This document shows, piece after piece, positions 1 through 7,876 of a stretch of 11,475 nt of DNA. The notes beneath the pieces are model-generated. The model made no database searches and had not been told where the DNA came from. It worked only from the letters and a program-made list of their open reading frames with translations. The translations under genes and the position numbers were made by a program. How positions within the stretch are numbered: the first letter of the stretch is position 1; every line of letters starts with the position of its first letter. Source of the stretch: Candidatus Poribacteria bacterium (lineage in GTDB: Bacteria; Poribacteria; DTPJ01; WJIO01); assembly GCA_014730235.1 (NCBI GenBank), contig WJIO01000399.1, positions 1 to 11,475 of the forward strand. Reading direction: 5' to 3'.

Positions 1-80
1 ACTTAACCCGGAAGAACCGTTAAATTTAACCCAACCTGTTTTAACTAATCGGTTAGTATAAATGTTTACACATGTATCTA
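1..80. other. Short non-coding stretch downstream of the LamG gene
   Basis: No coding region is visible here. The stretch holds a perfect 12-bp palindrome, GTTAAATTTAAC, at 19-30, and a loose AACCG...CGGTT inverted pair at 16-20 and 51-55. No T-tract follows these in the leftward direction, so this is not a clear terminator for the LamG gene. It may carry regulatory sequence for a gene to the left of the window, but nothing in the sequence proves that. Confidence 0.3.
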
Positions 81-872
81 TTACTTATCTTTAATACTTC
101 CCCATGTAGAGGTTAGTTTGCCTGATGCCTCAACAGGTGTTATTCCCAGAGCTACGTTTATGCCTTCATTCATAAGCTCTTCTATATCATCTACTTCCAG
201 AGCAACGGCAAACAATCCGACTTCATCCAGGATACCATCAAGAAGTTCAGAGACGTTATTCTGCCAGCCCCCTATAATAACATCGGCTTGTCCTGCCGGA
301 GGTGGTGCTCCAATATCACCAGAGCCAAACTGAACAGCATCCTGATACATGGTAAACATTCCTTCACCATCGTATGTAGCTGTCATATAATGCCATTCAC
401 CCTTATCCACAGAACCTTTACCCCAGACTCCCTGCCATGCACCTGCTCTTTTGAAATAGCCTTCCCAGGTTGTACCATTATTAGCTATCCTGAAGGCATA
501 GTTGGCCTCGTTAAGACCATCATTTCTTTTGCCCAGAATGTGGCCATAGCTGCTTTCACTTTCGTTGACAAATGTCCATGCTGTTATTGTCCAGGCTTCC
601 TGTAAGTCAAGGCTATCGGAATCAGGAACTACCACAGGGGTACTTATACCGTCAAGAATGATGGCTGATCCGAATTTACCCTCCACCCATTCACCATTCA
701 TGATCTGACCGTGGTTTCCATTTCCGGAGCTATCATTGGCTATGTCACCATCATTTTCATCAAAAAGCCATATACCTGCTGCCATTTCCAGGTTTACTTT
801 AGCAGCAACTGATGCTGTGAATATAAAACTGATAAGAATGAATAGTTGTAAAAATATTAGCTTTTTCATCAT
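81..872 (-). CDS. Secreted LamG/concanavalin A-like jelly-roll domain protein
   Basis: The product is a 263-residue exported protein. Residues 1-24 form a signal peptide: basic MMKK, a hydrophobic stretch, and a likely cleavage site after SVAA. Residues about 30-230 match the LamG/concanavalin A-like (Laminin_G_3) fold: an opening 'GIWLFDENDGDIANDSSGNG' block, a 'GKFGSAIILDG' strand, 'WTITAWTFV', 'GEWHYMTATYDG', and a closing 'LDGILDEVGLFAVAL' block. A short tail, 'GKLTSTWGSIKDK', follows. There is no catalytic domain, so a binding or structural role outside the cytoplasm is the most that can be said; the ligand is unknown. The start is supported by AAAGGAG six bases upstream of the first of two adjacent ATG codons. 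The gene diverges from the lipoprotein gene at 1100. Similar stand-alone LamG proteins are, from memory, common in uncultured phyla such as Poribacteria. Confidence 0.85.
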   Translation of the reverse strand: MMKKLIFLQLFILISFIFTASVAAKVNLEMAAGIWLFDENDGDIANDSSGNGNHGQIMNGEWVEGKFGSAIILDGISTPVVVPDSDSLDLQEAWTITAWTFVNESESSYGHILGKRNDGLNEANYAFRIANNGTTWEGYFKRAGAWQGVWGKGSVDKGEWHYMTATYDGEGMFTMYQDAVQFGSGDIGAPPPAGQADVIIGGWQNNVSELLDGILDEVGLFAVALEVDDIEELMNEGINVALGITPVEASGKLTSTWGSIKDK

Positions 873-987
873 AAATCACTCCTTTGGGTTTTTAATAATC
901 AATTATCTACAAATAAATCTGTGAAATATAGATGGATAGTATTATTATTGCATACAGATCATCAAAATTCAAGATATTAGATTAAAG

Positions 988-1012
988 ATTTATCTGAAAT
1001 TTTCCGATAAAT
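988..1012. promoter_or_regulatory. Near-perfect 25-bp dyad in the divergent intergenic region, candidate operator
   Basis: Left arm ATTTATCTGAAA, central T at 1000, right arm TTTCCGATAAAT. Eleven of the twelve base pairs are complementary; only T995 against C1005 fails. The one-base centre makes an RNA hairpin loop unlikely, so a DNA site for a dimeric regulator is the better reading. It lies about 100 bp from the lipoprotein start and about 115 bp from the LamG start, where it could control either direction. The function is inferred from symmetry and location only. Confidence 0.45.
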
Positions 1013-1030
1013 GAAGTGATATTCTAAGAT

Positions 1031-1036
1031 TATAAT
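1031..1036 (+). promoter_or_regulatory. Possible -10 box upstream of the lipoprotein-che operon
   Basis: A consensus-like TATAAT lies 63 bp before the TTG start at 1100 and 18 bp after the dyad. No good TTGACA-like -35 box is visible 16-18 bp upstream. In DNA this AT-rich the hexamer may be chance, or the promoter may depend on an activator or an alternative sigma factor. Confidence 0.25.
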
Positions 1037-1099
1037 TCTAAAAGACAGCAATTTCTTCTGTAATATCTTATAAACCAAAAAACAAAGGAGATTAATAAA

Positions 1100-1945
1100 T
1101 TGAAAATTTATGCCAAAAATTCTATATGTCTGCTTATATCAATTGCTATCATTACCTTTGGTTATATTGGCTGCAACGAAGATTCTGATGAAAATGAAGA
1201 AGAAATATTGGCTGAAGCACCAATTTTGCCGCCGGATGAATCCATGCAGGTAAACACCTCAGCTTTCGATACAAAAAATCAGGGAGCTCCCGGAAATTTT
1301 AATGCCCTTACTATGTTAAATTATATCAATGCCTCAACAAGAGTTGTTATTATTAATTCTGCCGTTCTGACTGCTCTCAGTGTACCTGCGGCTTTATACT
1401 ATCAAGCCAAAAGCAATGAACCAATAGAGCAGGAGGATGGTTTATTACTCTGGAGCTACACAGCAGAAGTAGAATATTTTACCGTTACGGCGAATCTTTA
1501 TGGTATCTCGGAATTTGATAGAAATACATGGTCAATGATAATATCCACTGATAGTTCTGTTGTCCAAATCGAGGATTTTGAATATTTCAGAGGTGTGAGT
1601 GATAAACTCAATAAATCGGGATACTGGGAATTTTTTGATATGCAAACCCCGGAAGAACATAATCCAACGGTAAAAATTGAATGGGAAGTTGATTTGCTTT
1701 CTGAACAAATACAACTTTCAATCACAAATATAGACACACGAAGCGAACATTATCAGGATATCTTGCTTTATATCCTTGATAGGAATAAGGCAATAATGAA
1801 TTATGACGATGCTTCTAATGATGGAATATGGGAAATTGAGTGGAATACAAAAACAGAAGCAGGAAGTATAAATGTTCCCAACTATAACAATGGTGAAAAA
1901 GCCTGCTGGGATGCAAACAAGCAGGATATAGATTGTATCCAGTGA
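1100..1945 (+). CDS. Predicted acidic lipoprotein, unrecognised family, first gene of the che operon
   Basis: The 281-residue product is not recognised as a named family. Residues 1-24 form an export signal (MKIYAKN, then a hydrophobic stretch) ending in a lipobox-like YIGC, so Cys25 is a probable lipidation site. Tyr at -3 is less usual than Leu. A strongly acidic linker follows (NEDSDENEEE). The rest is rich in aromatic and beta-type segments, such as 'LLLWSYTAEVEYFTVTANLY' and 'WSMIISTD', and suggests a beta-sandwich-like domain. The C-terminus carries two cysteines, C269 and C279, in 'ACWDANKQDIDCIQ', which may form a disulfide outside the cytoplasm. The TTG start is supported by AAAGGAG nine bases upstream and by the signal peptide beginning there. 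The stop is 27 bp before cheA with no terminator between, so co-transcription is likely. A periplasmic or surface role linked to the receptor is inference. Confidence 0.8.
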   Translation: MKIYAKNSICLLISIAIITFGYIGCNEDSDENEEEILAEAPILPPDESMQVNTSAFDTKNQGAPGNFNALTMLNYINASTRVVIINSAVLTALSVPAALYYQAKSNEPIEQEDGLLLWSYTAEVEYFTVTANLYGISEFDRNTWSMIISTDSSVVQIEDFEYFRGVSDKLNKSGYWEFFDMQTPEEHNPTVKIEWEVDLLSEQIQLSITNIDTRSEHYQDILLYILDRNKAIMNYDDASNDGIWEIEWNTKTEAGSINVPNYNNGEKACWDANKQDIDCIQ

Positions 1946-1972
1946 TTCTATTTATTCAAGGTATTATTCCAT

Positions 1973-4039
1973 ATGAATAAAATTACCCGCGAAATTGAAG
2001 AACTATCCATACAAATTATAATGGCGGATCCATCAAGCCTTAACTCCCTTTGCGACTTGAGACAGACTTTTGAGGACTTGCTTAAAGCAGCAGATGCAGA
2101 ATCTAATGAATATGTAGCTCAAATCGCCTCCGGTACTATTAAATATCTGGAGATAAAAGCAGGAGAAGATTCTGATGATATAACAGAAGTTCTGGAAATA
2201 GTTTCTCAGACAATCGAATCTCTAAGAAGCATAATCATTGATGAAAAAAATTCAGAAGATGTTAAATTCCCTAAACAAGTCTTATCATCCATAGAAAATA
2301 CTGAATCCGGGGAAGAGGATGACAAACCACAACAAGAACAGGATCCATTGAATGATCCTGTTCTAATAACTGAATTTATATCAGAAGCAAGGGATCACCT
2401 GGATGAAGCTAACACACAGCTTTTAGTTCTGGAGGAAAATCCAGAAGATAAAGAAGCTGTAGATGCAGTATACAGGGCTTTTCATACCATAAAAGGTGTG
2501 GCAGGATTTCTCAGTTTGGATAACCTGGGAGAACTGGCTCATGAAACAGAAAATTTGCTGGATAACGTTCGCAGCGGAAATATTTCCATATCAAGCGTTT
2601 TGCTGGATGCAGCATTTACATCTCTTGATACATTGATGCAGATGATCCAGAACACTGAAGACTCACTTCTAAAAGGCGAGGAAATATCCTGTGGTGAAAT
2701 TCCCGGAGATATTCTGGATTCAATAAAAAATCTATATGCAAAAAATAAAGATGGAAACAATCAGATTGATGAAAAAAAGGATATAGATAATATCAATTTA
2801 GATCTAAATCCTGAAAAACCGAGTATTCGAGAAACTATAAAAATTGACACAGAAAGACTTGATAAACTTGTAGATACTATTGGTGAATTGGTTATTGCCG
2901 AATCCATGGTTACCCAGGATTCCCGAGTGACAAATCTTGTCAGTGAATATCCTCGCATATCCCGGAATATATCTCACCTGAGTAAAATAACCAGACAATT
3001 ACAGGAAATTGGTATGTCCCTGCGTTTGGTTCCTATCCGACCGGTTTTCCAGAGAATGGCCAGGTTGGTGAGGGATTTAAAAAGAAAAACAGGAAAAGAA
3101 ATTGAGCTTGTAATATCAGGAGAAGAAACTGAAGTTGACAAAAGCATTGTTGAGAATATAAGCGATCCTCTGACCCATATGATCAGAAACGCTATTGATC
3201 ACGGTATAGAATCAACCACAGAAGATCGCCTTCAAATTGGCAAACCTGCCGCTGGAAAAATTGAACTCAGGGCCTTTCAGAAAAGCGGAAGCATATTTAT
3301 TGAAGTAGAAGATGATGGAAGAGGATTGGATAAAGAAGCAATATTATCCAAAGCAATAGAAAAAGGACTTGTAAGCGATGGAGAATCAATATCTGATAGA
3401 GAACTTTATAATTTAATATTTGCCCCGGGGTTTTCCACTGCCAAAAACGTAACTGAAGTATCCGGTCGTGGGGTGGGTATGGATGTGGTAAGAAAAAACA
3501 TCCAGACCTTAAGAGGGCAGGTAAATATATCATCTGTCCCACAAAAGGGCACAAATTTCAGTATTCATTTGCCTTTAACCCTGGTAATTATAGATGGAAC
3601 TGTAGTGAAGGTTGGCACCGAGCGATATATAATACCAACTCTATCTGTTATTGAATCCCATAAACCCTTGGAAAGTCAGATATTCAAGGCAATAGGCAAA
3701 GGTGAAATGGTATCAATTCGTGATCAGGTATTACCCCTTTTCCGACTTTCCCATCTTCTTGGTATCAAAAACGCTGTGGAAAAACCCATAGATGGCCTGG
3801 TGATAATAGTTGAAAACGAAAGAAAACAAATCGGTTTACTGGTTGACGATTTTATCGGTCATCAACAGGTTGTGATTAAGGGATTGGAAGATAACATGGG
3901 TTTAACCCGATGGATTTCAGGAGGAACTATAATGGCCGATGGAAAAGTGGGTCTGGTTCTTGATGTTGATAGCATTATGAGACTGGCTATGGGTGTAGAG
4001 AAAGAAAATGATAGAAAATATAACAAACAAACGGGGTGA
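1973..4039 (+). CDS. cheA: Chemotaxis histidine kinase CheA, no P2, with extra N-terminal helical domain
   Basis: CheA autophosphorylates in complex with receptor and CheW, then passes phosphate to CheY and CheB. This 688-residue version has P1 (HPt) at about 128-235 with the phospho-accepting His171 in AFHTIKG; P3 dimerisation helices from about 284 ('IKIDTERLDKLVDTIGELV'); P4 ATPase at about 390-540 with the N box around N406 (RNAIDHG), G1 DDGRG at 447-451, F box FAPGFSTA and G2 GRGVGMD at 498-504; and the CheW-like P5 at about 545-680. Only about 45 residues join P1 to P3, so the CheY-binding P2 domain is missing. Residues 1-95 form a further predicted helical domain without a phosphorylatable HPt motif. 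The ATG at 1973 has only a weak AAGG upstream, but no better start is visible. The stop lies just before cheW. All key catalytic residues appear intact, so an active kinase is expected. Confidence 0.96.
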   Translation: MNKITREIEELSIQIIMADPSSLNSLCDLRQTFEDLLKAADAESNEYVAQIASGTIKYLEIKAGEDSDDITEVLEIVSQTIESLRSIIIDEKNSEDVKFPKQVLSSIENTESGEEDDKPQQEQDPLNDPVLITEFISEARDHLDEANTQLLVLEENPEDKEAVDAVYRAFHTIKGVAGFLSLDNLGELAHETENLLDNVRSGNISISSVLLDAAFTSLDTLMQMIQNTEDSLLKGEEISCGEIPGDILDSIKNLYAKNKDGNNQIDEKKDIDNINLDLNPEKPSIRETIKIDTERLDKLVDTIGELVIAESMVTQDSRVTNLVSEYPRISRNISHLSKITRQLQEIGMSLRLVPIRPVFQRMARLVRDLKRKTGKEIELVISGEETEVDKSIVENISDPLTHMIRNAIDHGIESTTEDRLQIGKPAAGKIELRAFQKSGSIFIEVEDDGRGLDKEAILSKAIEKGLVSDGESISDRELYNLIFAPGFSTAKNVTEVSGRGVGMDVVRKNIQTLRGQVNISSVPQKGTNFSIHLPLTLVIIDGTVVKVGTERYIIPTLSVIESHKPLESQIFKAIGKGEMVSIRDQVLPLFRLSHLLGIKNAVEKPIDGLVIIVENERKQIGLLVDDFIGHQQVVIKGLEDNMGLTRWISGGTIMADGKVGLVLDVDSIMRLAMGVEKENDRKYNKQTG

Positions 4040-4044
4040 TACTT

Positions 4045-4548
4045 ATGCCGGTTGAAAATAAAACAATTCAGGAGCAAACACCAAGTCAAAATCAAGAGAA
4101 ATCTTTTTCATCGGAATTAGCCGGCAAATACCTTACGTTCTGGTTGAATAATGAGGAATATGGTATTGAAATTCTGAAGGTTAAAGAGATCATTGGTCTG
4201 ATGGATATAACACGAGTTCCCCGAATGCCTGAACATATTAAAGGTGTCTTAAACTTGCGGGGAAAGATAATCCCAGTTATTGATTTAAAAACTAAATTTA
4301 ATATGGGGGTGACTGAGTATACTGAAAAAACGTGTATTATTGTAGTTTATTTGTCTCAGGATGGTCAACATAATATGGTGGGTATCCTGGTTGATGCTGT
4401 ATCTGAAGTTGTTGACATTAGCGATCAGCAAATTGAGCAGACTCCGTCATTTAATCCTGAGATTAACACTGAATTTGTTATGGGAATTGGCAAAACGGAA
4501 CAAAATATAAAAATACTTCTGGATATAGTAAAAGCTGTTTCATTTTAA
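4045..4548 (+). CDS. cheW: Chemotaxis coupling protein CheW
   Basis: CheW links receptors to the P5 domain of CheA in the membrane-associated signalling array. The product is 167 residues from the ATG at 4045. The first 25 or so residues are polar and probably disordered. The CheW fold then runs from 'YLTFWLNNEEYGIEILKVKE' to the end, including the hallmark 'VLNLRGKIIPVIDLKTKF' with Arg72 and Gly73, and 'GILVDAVSEVVDI'. An in-frame GTG at 4036 would add three residues and overlap the cheA stop, but GGGGTG at 4033-4038 sits six bases before the ATG and fits better as its ribosome binding site. The five-base gap after cheA suggests translational coupling. Length and motifs are typical, and it is the only adaptor in the cassette. 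Confidence 0.96.
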   Translation: MPVENKTIQEQTPSQNQEKSFSSELAGKYLTFWLNNEEYGIEILKVKEIIGLMDITRVPRMPEHIKGVLNLRGKIIPVIDLKTKFNMGVTEYTEKTCIIVVYLSQDGQHNMVGILVDAVSEVVDISDQQIEQTPSFNPEINTEFVMGIGKTEQNIKILLDIVKAVSF

Positions 4549-4560
4549 TTAATATTTTGA

Positions 4561-4568
4561 GAGGAGGT
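4561..4568 (+). promoter_or_regulatory. Strong Shine-Dalgarno sequence of the receptor gene
   Basis: GAGGAGGT is an essentially full anti-16S match, eight bases before the mcp ATG at 4577. The other che starts have much weaker or absent matches. The receptor is therefore probably made in excess over CheA, CheR, CheD and CheB, which agrees with the general receptor excess in chemosensory arrays. Confidence 0.75.
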
Positions 4569-4576
4569 AGTGATAA

Positions 4577-6553
4577 ATGACAAGAAAATTAGGTTTAACT
4601 GGTAAAATGATTATATTTTTCCTTCTTGTAGGTATAATCCCCTTTGGTTTAATAGGTGGTATATCTTTATGGAAGGCTTCCAATGCACTGTCAGACGCGG
4701 CATACAGCAAGTTAATAGCTGTTCGGGAAACAATTAAAGATGACATTCAGGATTATTATAAAGAAAGAATAGCTAATGCAGAAGCTTTTATGTATGATCC
4801 ATATATTATTTCAGCTATTAATGACATGCATAAAGCATCTTCAAAGGTCATGGAAGGGGATTTGGATGGTCTTCGGATGTTGAGCGATCCTGATTTCAAG
4901 TCAGCTTATAATAAACATTATCCCAGGTTTAAACATTACATGGATACATATGGTTATCATGATTTACTGCTAATATGTGCTAAACAAGGATATGTGATTT
5001 TTTCTGTGGCCCAGCATTCTGATTTTGGCAAATCACTTCATAACAAAGAAAACAGTCTGAAAGAGGCGTGGGAGAAAGCTAAAAATACAGGCAAAGCTGT
5101 AATTGTAGATACCAAATTATACAAACCTGCTGGTAATGTTCCCATTCAATTTATTGCCACACCAATTATTGAAGGTAACGAAATTTTGGGTGTTTTGGCT
5201 TTACAGATAGGAACAGAGCATGTTAATAGAACAGTTATGAGAAGAGCTGGTATGGGATCAACTGGTGAAGTCTATCTGGTGGGTCAGGATAAGCTTATGC
5301 GTTCGGATTCATATCTCGATCCCACCAATCATTCCCTGGAAGCGTCGCTTAGAAATCCGGATAAAGGTAAGATTGATACTCCTGCATCCAGAGAAGCTTT
5401 GTCAGGTATAACATCTGAAAAAATAATCGTAGACTACAACGGCAATAGTGTCTTATCGGCATATACACCTATAAATATAGGGGATATTAAATGGGCCCTT
5501 ATAGCTGAAATTGACAAATCAGAGGCATTTGCCGCTGTTAATAGTCTTAAATACGCAACGATCTTTATAGCCATTATTACAACCGCAGGGGTTATTGGTG
5601 CTGCTGTATTAATTGTAAGAAATGTTATTGTGGGCGGAGTAGTTTCACCAATCAAAAAAACAATAAGTGAAATAACTATCGGTTCGGAACAGGTGGCATC
5701 TGCTTCTCAGCAAATGGCATCAACCTCTCAACAAATTGCAAGTGCTTCCAGTGAACAAGCAGCTTCCCTCGAGGAAACATCCTCTTCCCTGGAGGAAATG
5801 TCTGCTATGACAAAACAAAACGCAGAAAATGCCCAAAAAGCCAATAACCTGGCCATAAATGCCAAAAAAACTGCCCAAACCGGAAATGAATACATGAAAA
5901 ATTTAAACAAAGCTATGGATGATATTTTCAATTCCGGTAAAGAAACAGCCAAAATAGCAAAAACTATTGAGGATATAGCGTTTCAAACAAACCTTCTTGC
6001 TTTGAACGCTGCTGTTGAAGCAGCCCGTGCTGGCGAAGCCGGAAGCGGATTTGCTGTTGTGGCTCAGGAAGTAAGAAATCTGGCTCAAAGGGCCGGAGAT
6101 GCCGCAAGGGATACAGGAAGTCTTATACAGGAATCCACAGCAAAGATTGATGTAGGACTTGAAGTCTCTAATGATACAGCCAACGCTCTTGATGAGATAA
6201 ATTCAAATGTGGAAGAGGTTTCTGAACTGCTGAGTGAAATAACCCTCGCCAGTAAAGAGCAAGCCCAGGGCATAGAACAGATTAATATTGCAGTTGCCGA
6301 GATGGATGTGACAACCCAATCCAACGCAGCAAGCTCTGAAGAATCGGCATCAGCCAGTCAGGAGTTATCGGCCCAGGCCGGGCAGTTAAACCAGGTTGTT
6401 AATTCTCTTGCAAAAATTATAGGTTTGAATGGAAATGGTAATAAAAAATCCTCTGCTGTAACATCCCTTAAATATGGAATAAATACAACTAAAACAGAGG
6501 GGGTAAATCAAAATAAAATCCCTCTGGATGATGATGATTTTGGTGATTTCTAA
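4577..6553 (+). CDS. Methyl-accepting chemotaxis protein with Cache-type sensor, HAMP not recognisable
   Basis: The 658-residue transmembrane receptor has TM1 at about 11-31, an extracytoplasmic region at about 32-325, TM2 at about 327-348, and a cytoplasmic signalling domain. The sensor looks like a double Cache (dCache_1) domain: a long first helix '[19 protein letters not shown]', then '[20 protein letters not shown]', typical of such ligand-binding modules. The ligand cannot be predicted. After VSPI (356-359) the sequence passes almost directly into the first methylation helix ([17 protein letters not shown], from 392), leaving no room for a normal HAMP. The kinase-contact tip at about 465-510 is canonical ([20 protein letters not shown]). 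The protein ends in an acidic, Phe-terminated tail, DDDDFGDF. It should cluster with CheW and CheA and be modified by CheR, CheB and CheD. Its TAA stop overlaps the cheR ATG by one base. Confidence 0.95.
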   Translation: MTRKLGLTGKMIIFFLLVGIIPFGLIGGISLWKASNALSDAAYSKLIAVRETIKDDIQDYYKERIANAEAFMYDPYIISAINDMHKASSKVMEGDLDGLRMLSDPDFKSAYNKHYPRFKHYMDTYGYHDLLLICAKQGYVIFSVAQHSDFGKSLHNKENSLKEAWEKAKNTGKAVIVDTKLYKPAGNVPIQFIATPIIEGNEILGVLALQIGTEHVNRTVMRRAGMGSTGEVYLVGQDKLMRSDSYLDPTNHSLEASLRNPDKGKIDTPASREALSGITSEKIIVDYNGNSVLSAYTPINIGDIKWALIAEIDKSEAFAAVNSLKYATIFIAIITTAGVIGAAVLIVRNVIVGGVVSPIKKTISEITIGSEQVASASQQMASTSQQIASASSEQAASLEETSSSLEEMSAMTKQNAENAQKANNLAINAKKTAQTGNEYMKNLNKAMDDIFNSGKETAKIAKTIEDIAFQTNLLALNAAVEAARAGEAGSGFAVVAQEVRNLAQRAGDAARDTGSLIQESTAKIDVGLEVSNDTANALDEINSNVEEVSELLSEITLASKEQAQGIEQINIAVAEMDVTTQSNAASSEESASASQELSAQAGQLNQVVNSLAKIIGLNGNGNKKSSAVTSLKYGINTTKTEGVNQNKIPLDDDDFGDF

Positions 6554-7353
6554 TGAATCAAAGAACGTTTAACCAATACAAAGACATAATATATGAGAAA
6601 AGCGGCATTAAATTAAACAAAAATAAAATTCCCTTGTTATATGCTCGTATTGGTAAACGTCTTCACGCATTAGGATTCAGCGATCACAATAAATATCTCG
6701 AATTCCTTATGGATAATAATAATGATGAAATCACCCAATTGATTGACGCTATATCAACAAATGTAACAAGTTTTTTTCGCGAAGCTGACCACTTTGTATT
6801 TCTGGAAGAAAAATTAAAAGAACTAACTCTGGAAGGACAAAAGAAATTCCGAATATGGTCATCAGCTTGTTCAACAGGAGAAGAACCATACTCTATTGCA
6901 TTAACTGTTATGGAAAGCTTGGGAAATAAATTCGACACGAAAATCCTGGCAACAGATATATCAACACAAGCCCTTGAAAAAGCTAAAAACGGTTTATATT
7001 CAGATAAAAACATCAAAAATATTTCTCCTGTTATGGTTAATAACTACTTCAAGAAGGAATTCAACCATAAATTAAAAAATTATGAAGTTAAACCTGTATT
7101 AAAGAACATGATAATATTCAGGCGTCTCAATCTATCAAAACCACCTTTCCCTATGAATGGCCCTCTGGATTTTGTATTTTGCAGAAATGTTATGATTTAT
7201 TTTGATAAAAAAACAAGACAGATGTTAGTTGATGAGATATACAGATTACTTGGTCACGGGAAATATCTCTTTCTGGGTCATTCAGAAAGTCTGATAGGGT
7301 TGTCATGCAAGTTAAATTCTGTTAAGCCTTCTATATATGTAAAAATGAGTTAA
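6553..7353 (+). CDS. cheR: Chemoreceptor glutamate methyltransferase CheR
   Basis: CheR transfers methyl groups from S-adenosylmethionine to receptor glutamates during adaptation. The 266-residue product has the usual helical N-terminal domain ('YKDIIYEKSGIKL', then 'ISTNVTSFFRE') and a Rossmann-like methyltransferase domain. The SAM-binding block RIWSSACSTGEEPYSIA is at 100-116, the acidic ATD at 133-135, and the late motif DFVFCRNVMIYFD at 206-218. Length is typical for the family. The ATG shares a base with the mcp stop (TAATG), and GGTGA six bases upstream may assist a reinitiating ribosome, so its synthesis is probably coupled to that of the receptor. No extra domains such as TPR repeats are present. 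It appears complete and functional. Confidence 0.97.
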   Translation: MNQRTFNQYKDIIYEKSGIKLNKNKIPLLYARIGKRLHALGFSDHNKYLEFLMDNNNDEITQLIDAISTNVTSFFREADHFVFLEEKLKELTLEGQKKFRIWSSACSTGEEPYSIALTVMESLGNKFDTKILATDISTQALEKAKNGLYSDKNIKNISPVMVNNYFKKEFNHKLKNYEVKPVLKNMIIFRRLNLSKPPFPMNGPLDFVFCRNVMIYFDKKTRQMLVDEIYRLLGHGKYLFLGHSESLIGLSCKLNSVKPSIYVKMS

Positions 7354-7365
7354 GATGATTGTATT

Positions 7366-7842
7366 ATGAAACATATAGTAGGACTGGGAGAGATTAAAGT
7401 ATCCTCTAATCGGAATGATATACTTATAGCCCATTCCTTAGGCTCATGTCTTGGAGTTACAGCTTATGATCCGGTTATATGTGCTGGTGGTATGGCCCAT
7501 CTAATGTTACCTTCCTCCAGCATAGATAAAAATAAAGCCAGGGAAAAACCAGGTATGTTTGTAGACAGCGGGTTAAAGGCTTTGTTTGATGATATTTACA
7601 GTTTAGGTGCTAGAAAAGATCGAATTATTTTGAAAGTAGCTGGCGGAAGCAGGATTATTGATAAAAATGGTTTTTTTGAAATTGGTTTGAAAAACTATTC
7701 CGTTCTTTCCAGAATATTATCTGCTGAGAAGTTTTACATAGCAGGGAAAGATATAGGGGGTATAAAACCGAGAAAGATGATAATAGAAATTAATACCGGG
7801 CTTGTTGTTGTAAAATGTGATGGTAAGTTAATTGAATTGTAA
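7366..7842 (+). CDS. cheD: Chemoreceptor glutamine deamidase CheD
   Basis: CheD hydrolyses selected receptor glutamines to glutamates, making them methylatable; in other bacteria it also partners CheC. The 158-residue product carries the family motif SLGSCLGV with the nucleophile Cys28, and GGMAHLMLP with His45, followed by KVAGGS and a C-terminal 'GGIKPRKMIIEINTG'. Aligning by eye with the Thermotoga CheD triad (Thr21, Cys27, His44), the Thr position is Ala22 here ('LIAHSLGSC'), while Cys and His are kept. The start has little Shine-Dalgarno complementarity and lies 12 bp after the cheR stop, which suggests translation depends on coupling. No cheC lies in the window, so CheD probably acts only as a deamidase here. 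Confidence 0.95.
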   Translation: MKHIVGLGEIKVSSNRNDILIAHSLGSCLGVTAYDPVICAGGMAHLMLPSSSIDKNKAREKPGMFVDSGLKALFDDIYSLGARKDRIILKVAGGSRIIDKNGFFEIGLKNYSVLSRILSAEKFYIAGKDIGGIKPRKMIIEINTGLVVVKCDGKLIEL

Positions 7843-7876
7843 TTTTGAAAATCGAAACAGGGGGAGTTAGTTGGAT

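Noticed and set aside
19-30. Perfect 12-bp palindrome GTTAAATTTAAC
   Set aside because: Short AT-rich palindromes arise easily in DNA of this composition, and no gene start or second copy nearby gives it a role.
6684-7016. Open reading frame of 110 codons on the - strand inside cheR
   Set aside because: It is antisense to the conserved SAM-binding region of CheR and has no start signal or recognisable domain.
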